Assembly (NCBI GenBank): GCA_937942205.1
Contig: CALDFO010000167.1
Span: 1 to 18,363, forward strand
Length of the DNA: 18,363 nt
Direction: 5' to 3'
From: an uncultured Alphaproteobacteria bacterium
Lineage (GTDB): Bacteria > Pseudomonadota > Alphaproteobacteria > Micropepsales > Micropepsaceae
Made by a program: the position numbers and the translations under genes. Positions within the stretch are counted from its first letter, which is position 1. Every line of letters begins with the position of its first letter. Under the pieces are notes generated by a model, which saw only the letters and a list, made by a program, of their open reading frames with translations, made no database searches and had not been told where the DNA came from. This document shows positions 14,669-18,363 of the stretch, piece after piece.

Positions 14669-14880
14669 GGCGTGATCCTCGTGGCTACGGGCCGGTTATA
14701 GCAGCGCCTTTCCAAAATGAAATGTTGCGGCGCAATACCCTTATATTAATACGGCATAATGCGCCGGTCTTTGGATCACGCGGCATCGGATTGGTTTCCT
14801 TCCGGCTGACACCTTGTCTAGAGTGCCGCCCGGCGCGGGAGCCAAAGGCCCGCGAAGAAACACAAAAACGGGAGCGGATG
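14669..14880. promoter_or_regulatory. Divergent promoter region with two small palindromes
   Basis: This 212-bp gap separates the SDR gene from the isomerase-like gene and contains the AT-richest stretch of the right half (14711-14760). It holds the perfect odd palindrome TTGCGGCGCAA at 14725-14735 and another, GCATAATGC, at 14754-14762, with TTATATTAAT between them. Both are plausible operator half-sites for one regulator controlling both directions. A tentative plus-strand promoter is TTGGTT (14791-14796) with TTGTCT (14814-14819), 17 bp apart. The plus-strand gene has GGAG at 14871-14874. Confidence 0.4.
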
Positions 14881-16005
14881 ATGGATCGCAGGAGTTTGTT
14901 TGGCCTTACGGCGGCGGCGGGGGGCCTTCTGGCGGCCCGGACCGTCCTGCCCGCCAACGCGCAGGCCACCGGCCCGGCCCATCACGGCGAGCCCCGGCTG
15001 GAGCCGCAGGCCAAGATCGCCCAGCAGCAGCAGTTCCGCATCGGCTACACCACCAACACGCGCGGCGGCTGGGAAAGCGACGTCTTCCTGGGCATCAGCG
15101 AGGGCCGCGAGATCGGCTTCCGCTATTTCGAGATTTTTGGCGCCTCCTTCTGCGCCACCCCCAACGGCATGAACGCGCCGCCGCGCGACAAGCAGCCCAT
15201 GAAGACCTGGCCGGGCGGCTATAGCTGGAAGTATGACAGCGTCAAGGTGACCAAGCGCGAGGTCTATTACGCCGACCGCTGGGAAGCCCTGCAGCACCGC
15301 ATGTACGAGATCGGGGCGCAGTTCACCGCCATCACCGGCGGCGCGCTGGGCGGCAGCGTGGCCTTCCACGATCCGGCGCAGCGCAAGGATGTGGTGGACA
15401 ACCATTTCAACATGACGCGCTTCTCGCGCCGCTTCGGCTGCGATCACCAGAAGACCAATGCCGGGCCGCGCAAGCAGCCGAACGGCACGCCCAACGAGGA
15501 TCTCAAGGAGATCGCGATCACCCTGGACCTGCTGGGCAAGCGCATCCGCGAGGAGCTGGGGATGACCTTCGGCATCCATCCGCATCTGGGCAGCCAGATC
15601 CAGAACGAGCATGAGACCATGTACCTCATGGAGAATACCCGGCCGGAGAATGTGGGTTTGATCCTGGACACCGGCCATATCACCATGGCGGGCATGGACC
15701 CGGTGGCGCTGGCCAAGAAGCTGGGCCATCGCGTCATCGAATTCCACTTCAAGGACACCGCCAAGAAGGATCTGGGCGGTACCAAGGATGTGCCTTCGCC
15801 GGCCCGCGACATGATGAACGACCCGTATTTCTATCCCATGGGCGAGGGCGGTGTGGATTTCCCCGCCATCATGGCCTATCTGAAATCGATCAACTGGCGC
15901 GGTCATCTCAATGTCGAACTGGACACCTCGCCCTGGCGCCCGCCCATGGAAAGCGCGCGCATCACCGCCAACTACATCCGCAACGTCCTGAAACTCGAAC
16001 TGTAA
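14881..16005 (+). CDS. Tat-exported sugar isomerase/epimerase-like TIM-barrel protein (IolE-like)
   Basis: 374 residues. The N-terminus MDRRSLFGLTAAAGGLLAA is a twin-arginine signal (RRSLFG) with cleavage likely after ANA-27, so the enzyme should be folded in the cytoplasm and then exported. The body resembles the AP-endonuclease-2/xylose-isomerase-like TIM-barrel family (IolE, sugar phosphate isomerase/epimerase): GIHPHLGSQIQNEHET, LILDTGHITMAGMDP, EFHFKDT and a late LNVELDTS, with His/Glu/Asp side chains suited to a divalent metal. The ATG at 14881 is six bases after GGAG (14871-14874); ATG 14878 just before it is too close to that site but would add only one Met. The substrate is unknown. 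It is 13 bp upstream of the dehydratase-type gene, so the two are probably co-transcribed. Confidence 0.87.
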   Translation: MDRRSLFGLTAAAGGLLAARTVLPANAQATGPAHHGEPRLEPQAKIAQQQQFRIGYTTNTRGGWESDVFLGISEGREIGFRYFEIFGASFCATPNGMNAPPRDKQPMKTWPGGYSWKYDSVKVTKREVYYADRWEALQHRMYEIGAQFTAITGGALGGSVAFHDPAQRKDVVDNHFNMTRFSRRFGCDHQKTNAGPRKQPNGTPNEDLKEIAITLDLLGKRIREELGMTFGIHPHLGSQIQNEHETMYLMENTRPENVGLILDTGHITMAGMDPVALAKKLGHRVIEFHFKDTAKKDLGGTKDVPSPARDMMNDPYFYPMGEGGVDFPAIMAYLKSINWRGHLNVELDTSPWRPPMESARITANYIRNVLKLEL

Positions 16006-16018
16006 GAGACCGCCTGTC

Positions 16019-17182
16019 ATGTCGAACACCGCTTCCCGATTTCCCCTGCCCGAAGACTGGCGCGATGCCGTCCTGGTGGGCCGCCTCGACCTGGGCGAAG
16101 GCCCGACGCCGGTGGTGGTGAAGGAGGGACGGGTGTTCGACGTGTCGGCTGTCGCGCCGACTGTGGCCCAGTTGCTCGAGAACTGGAACGGCGTTCCGCC
16201 GGACAATTTTGGCGGCAAGGACCTGGGCGACATCAACGACCTGGGCCTGGTGACGGCCTGGAGCGGCGCCTCTGGCAAGGCCCGGCTGCTGGCGCCCGTG
16301 GACCTGCAATGCGTCAAGGCTTGTGGCGTGACCTTTGCCGTCTCGGCGATCGAGCGGGTGATCGAGGAACGCGCCAAGGGCGTGCCGGGCCGCGCCCAGG
16401 AAATCCGCGCCGAACTGGCGGCGCGCATCGGCACCGACATCAAGTCGGTGGTGCCCGGCTCGCCCGAGGCGATGAAGCTGAAGGAAACGCTGATCGCCGA
16501 CGGCATGTGGTCGCAGTATCTGGAAGTCGCCATCGGACCCGACGCCGAGGTTTTCACCAAGGCCCCGCCGCTGTCGGCGGTGGGCTGGGGCGAGTTTATC
16601 GGCGTGCGTTCGACCTCGACCTGGAACAACCCCGAGCCGGAAATCGTGGTGGTGGTGGACCGGGCCGGCAAGGCGGTGGGCGCCACTCTGGGCAACGACG
16701 TCAACCTGCGCGACTATGAGGGCCGCAGCGCCCTGCTGCTGGGCAAGGCCAAGGACAACAACGCCTCCACCGCGCTGGGACCGTTCGTGCGCATGTTCGA
16801 CGGCAAGTTCACCATGGACGATGTGCGCAACGCGGTGGTCGAATTGGAGATCGTGGGCGCCGACAATTACCGGCTGGAAGGCCGCTCCACCATGGACCAG
16901 ATCAGCCGCGATCCCCTGGACCTGGTGGCTCAGACCATCAAGGAGCATCAGTATCCCGACGGTTTTGTCCTGTTCCTGGGCACCCTGTTCGCCCCCACCC
17001 AGGACCGCGACGTCAAGGGTCTGGGCTTCACCCACAAGGAGGGTGATGTGGTGCGGATTTCCACGCCCAGGCTGGGTGTGCTGGAAAACCGGGTCACCAG
17101 CTCCAAGGCCGCCCCGCCCTGGAATTTCGGCATCGCCGACCTGATGAAGAACCTTTTGAAACGCGGCCTGCTCAAGGCCTGA
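16019..17182 (+). CDS. FAH-superfamily protein, 2-keto-3-deoxy-pentonate dehydratase type
   Basis: 387-residue cytoplasmic enzyme of the fumarylacetoacetate hydrolase superfamily. The N-terminal part (LPEDWRDAVLVGRLDLGEGP, DVSAVAPTV) and the FAH-fold half with NNPEPEIVVVV (203-213), GNDVNLRDYEGRSALLLGKA (225-244) and DNNASTALGPF are typical of the group that includes XylX of Caulobacter and AraD1-type 2-keto-3-deoxy-L-arabonate dehydratases. Likely metal ligands are Glu206, Glu208 and Asp227. The usual product, alpha-ketoglutarate semialdehyde, is the substrate of the enzyme type encoded next, which strengthens the call. D-xylonate, L-arabonate or a related sugar acid cannot be told apart. 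The start follows the isomerase stop by 13 bp with a weak AAGAGA ribosome site. Confidence 0.87.
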   Translation: MSNTASRFPLPEDWRDAVLVGRLDLGEGPTPVVVKEGRVFDVSAVAPTVAQLLENWNGVPPDNFGGKDLGDINDLGLVTAWSGASGKARLLAPVDLQCVKACGVTFAVSAIERVIEERAKGVPGRAQEIRAELAARIGTDIKSVVPGSPEAMKLKETLIADGMWSQYLEVAIGPDAEVFTKAPPLSAVGWGEFIGVRSTSTWNNPEPEIVVVVDRAGKAVGATLGNDVNLRDYEGRSALLLGKAKDNNASTALGPFVRMFDGKFTMDDVRNAVVELEIVGADNYRLEGRSTMDQISRDPLDLVAQTIKEHQYPDGFVLFLGTLFAPTQDRDVKGLGFTHKEGDVVRISTPRLGVLENRVTSSKAAPPWNFGIADLMKNLLKRGLLKA

Positions 17183-17230
17183 TATCCGGCTTTCGGGGCC
17201 TTTCGACCCATATCCTGGCCTATGTTGGGG

Positions 17231-17254
17231 CCGCACCTCCGGGATGCGGTTTTT
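17231..17254 (+). terminator. Possible intrinsic terminator or attenuator
   Basis: CCGCA (17231-17235) can pair with TGCGG (17245-17249), directly followed by TTTTT (17250-17254). The stem is only 5 bp with a 9-base loop and the T-tract is short, so termination would be weak or partial. The second repeat unit supplies another TGCGG-TTTTT (17262-17271) that could compete for the same 5' arm. Confidence 0.4.
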
Positions 17255-17273
17255 GGCGGGATGCGGTTTTTGG
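17240..17273 (+). repeat. Perfect 17-bp tandem direct repeat, two copies
   Basis: CGGGATGCGGTTTTTGG occurs at 17240-17256 and again immediately at 17257-17273 with no mismatch. Each copy carries the TGCGG plus T-run that forms the 3' half of the terminator-like hairpin. A recent slippage duplication, or a paired protein-binding site, would both fit. Confidence 0.9.
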
Positions 17274-17343
17274 GTTGGATTGGAGGGCCCGAAGCCTTAA
17301 ATACCCACCAGCCATTTTCCCCCTCTTTTCCAGGAGATTTTTG

Positions 17344-18363
17344 ATGACCGAGACCCTGACACATTTCATCGGCGGCAAGCAGGTTGCCGCCCCCGGCGCG
17401 CTCGAAAGCATCAACCCCTCCAACACCGCCGAGGTCGTCGCCAAGTTCCCCGACGGCAGCCCCGAAGACGTCAACAAGGCCGTCGAGGCCGCCCAGGCCG
17501 CCCAGCCCGGCTGGGCCAGCGCCAGCCCGGAAGTCCGCGCCGATGTGCTGGACAAGGCCGGTCAGCTGATCATGGAGCGCAAGGAAGCCATCGGTAAGCT
17601 GCTGGCGCGCGAGGAAGGCAAGACCCTGCCGGAAGCCATCGGCGAAACCGCCCGCGCCGCCCGCATCTTCAAGTATTTCGCGGGCGAAGCCCTGCGCCGC
17701 CACGGCCAGAACCTGGAATCCACCCGCCCCGGCGTGGAAGTCCAGACCTATCGCGAGGCGGTGGGCGTGTATGGCCTGATCACGCCCTGGAATTTCCCCA
17801 TCGCCATTCCCGCCTGGAAGGCGGCCCCGGCGCTGGCCTTCGGCAATACGGTGGTGCTCAAGCCCGCCAATCCCACCCCCGCCACCGCCCATGCCCTGGC
17901 CGCGATCATCCATGAAGCGGGCGCCCCGGCCGGCGTCTTCAATATGGTGCTGGGCCGCGGCATCGTCGGCGATGCGATTTCCAAGCATCCGGGCGTCAAC
18001 GGCGTTTCCTTCACCGGCAGCCAGGGCGTCGGCGCCAAGGTGGCGGCCGCCGCCGTGGCCCGCCAGGCCCGCGTGCAGATGGAAATGGGCGGTAAGAATC
18101 CGCTGGTGGTGATGGACGACGCGGAATTCGACCGCGCCGTGCAGATCGCGGTGGATGGCGGCTATTTCGCCACCGGCCAGCGCTGCACCGCCTCGTCGCG
18201 CGTGTTCGTGCAGGAAGGCATTCATGACCGTTTCGTCGCCGCCGTCGCCGAGCGCGCCAAGGCGCTGAAGGTCGGCGACGCGCTGGATCCCACCACCCAG
18301 ATGGGCCCGGCCGTCACCGACACCCAGCTGGCGGGCAACCTGAAGTATGTGGACATCGCGCTG
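17344..18363 (+). CDS. Aldehyde dehydrogenase, alpha-ketoglutarate semialdehyde type (partial, C-terminus off right edge)
   Basis: NAD(P)-dependent aldehyde dehydrogenase. 340 codons are present before the edge, of about 475-480 usual, so roughly the last 135-140 residues are missing. Visible motifs: TPWNFP with oxyanion Asn150, cofactor-binding KPANPTP, FTGS, the general-base Glu247 in MEMGGKNP and the nucleophile Cys281 in GQRCTASSR. All catalytic residues are therefore inside the window. The Met start at 17344 is backed by AGGAG at 17332-17336. Following an XylX/AraD1-type dehydratase gene, the natural role is oxidation of alpha-ketoglutarate semialdehyde to alpha-ketoglutarate, the last step of the non-phosphorylative pentose pathway. 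The general ALDH call is firm; the substrate is from context and resemblance. Confidence 0.93.
   Translation, partial: MTETLTHFIGGKQVAAPGALESINPSNTAEVVAKFPDGSPEDVNKAVEAAQAAQPGWASASPEVRADVLDKAGQLIMERKEAIGKLLAREEGKTLPEAIGETARAARIFKYFAGEALRRHGQNLESTRPGVEVQTYREAVGVYGLITPWNFPIAIPAWKAAPALAFGNTVVLKPANPTPATAHALAAIIHEAGAPAGVFNMVLGRGIVGDAISKHPGVNGVSFTGSQGVGAKVAAAAVARQARVQMEMGGKNPLVVMDDAEFDRAVQIAVDGGYFATGQRCTASSRVFVQEGIHDRFVAAVAERAKALKVGDALDPTTQMGPAVTDTQLAGNLKYVDIAL

Larger units (their letters stand above)
17183..17343 (+). promoter_or_regulatory. Spacer before the aldehyde dehydrogenase gene
   Basis: 161 bp between the dehydratase-type gene and the aldehyde dehydrogenase. It contains a tandem repeat and a terminator-like hairpin, then a pyrimidine-rich run (CCATTTTCCCCCTCTTTTCC, about 17312-17331) and a strong ribosome site, AGGAG at 17332-17336, seven bases before the ATG. 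It is long compared with the tight spacing upstream, so the dehydrogenase may be separately or conditionally expressed. No separate promoter is clear. Confidence 0.4.

Noticed and set aside
13733..14701. Plus-strand 322-codon frame across cheE and the SDR gene
   Set aside because: It is a frame shadow of cheE and then antisense to a well-supported SDR gene.

Overview
The window is high-GC DNA (about two thirds G+C by eye) with strong G/C bias at third codon positions. The gene order of its central operon (mcp, STAS/cheX, cheY, cheA, cheW, cheR, cheB, cheY, cheD, cheU, cheY, cheE) matches, from memory, the main chemotaxis cluster of Caulobacter crescentus. This points to a motile alphaproteobacterium, in or near Caulobacterales. 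Species-level placement is not possible from the sequence alone.

Layout. (1) Positions 1-2742, minus strand: a three-gene polyamine-type ABC importer operon, read as permease (PotB/PotH type), permease (PotC/PotI type), then ATPase (PotA/PotG type), which runs off the left edge. No binding-protein gene is seen. (2) 2906-2980, plus strand: tRNA-Gly(GCC) with encoded CCA and a plausible promoter. (3) 2981-4265: a gene-poor stretch. It holds what looks like a deletion scar joining the start of a JmjC/cupin-like gene to the end of an FG-GAP repeat gene, then a small intact gene for an exported Thr-tailed protein. (4) 4266-13928, plus strand: a 12-gene chemotaxis operon. Most junctions are ATGA or TGATG overlaps, so translation is probably coupled along it. 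(5) 13922-14668, minus strand: an SDR dehydrogenase converging on cheE with a 7-bp overlap. (6) 14881 to the right edge, plus strand: sugar-acid catabolism, with a Tat-exported IolE-like TIM barrel, an FAH-superfamily 2-keto-3-deoxy-pentonate dehydratase type protein, and an aldehyde dehydrogenase of the alpha-ketoglutarate-semialdehyde type, cut by the right edge.

How the parts work together. A soluble three-PAS chemoreceptor with a C-terminal CheR/CheB tether (NWKEF) signals through CheW and CheA. CheR, CheB and CheD adapt the receptor, and CheA supplies phosphate to up to three CheY-like proteins. The last three genes (CheU, the third CheY, CheE) are the least characterised part and give the most interesting readings: CheU carries a CheZ-like D-x-x-x-Q pattern, the third CheY ends in a peptide that closely resembles the CheY-binding N-terminus of the flagellar switch protein FliM, and CheE looks like an HPt domain whose phosphorylatable His is replaced by Asp. 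Together they could form a local module that buffers, competes for or dephosphorylates CheY-P. That model is inference. The right-hand genes fit the non-phosphorylative oxidation of a pentose or sugar acid to alpha-ketoglutarate, with a tandem-repeat/terminator-like element between the last two genes.
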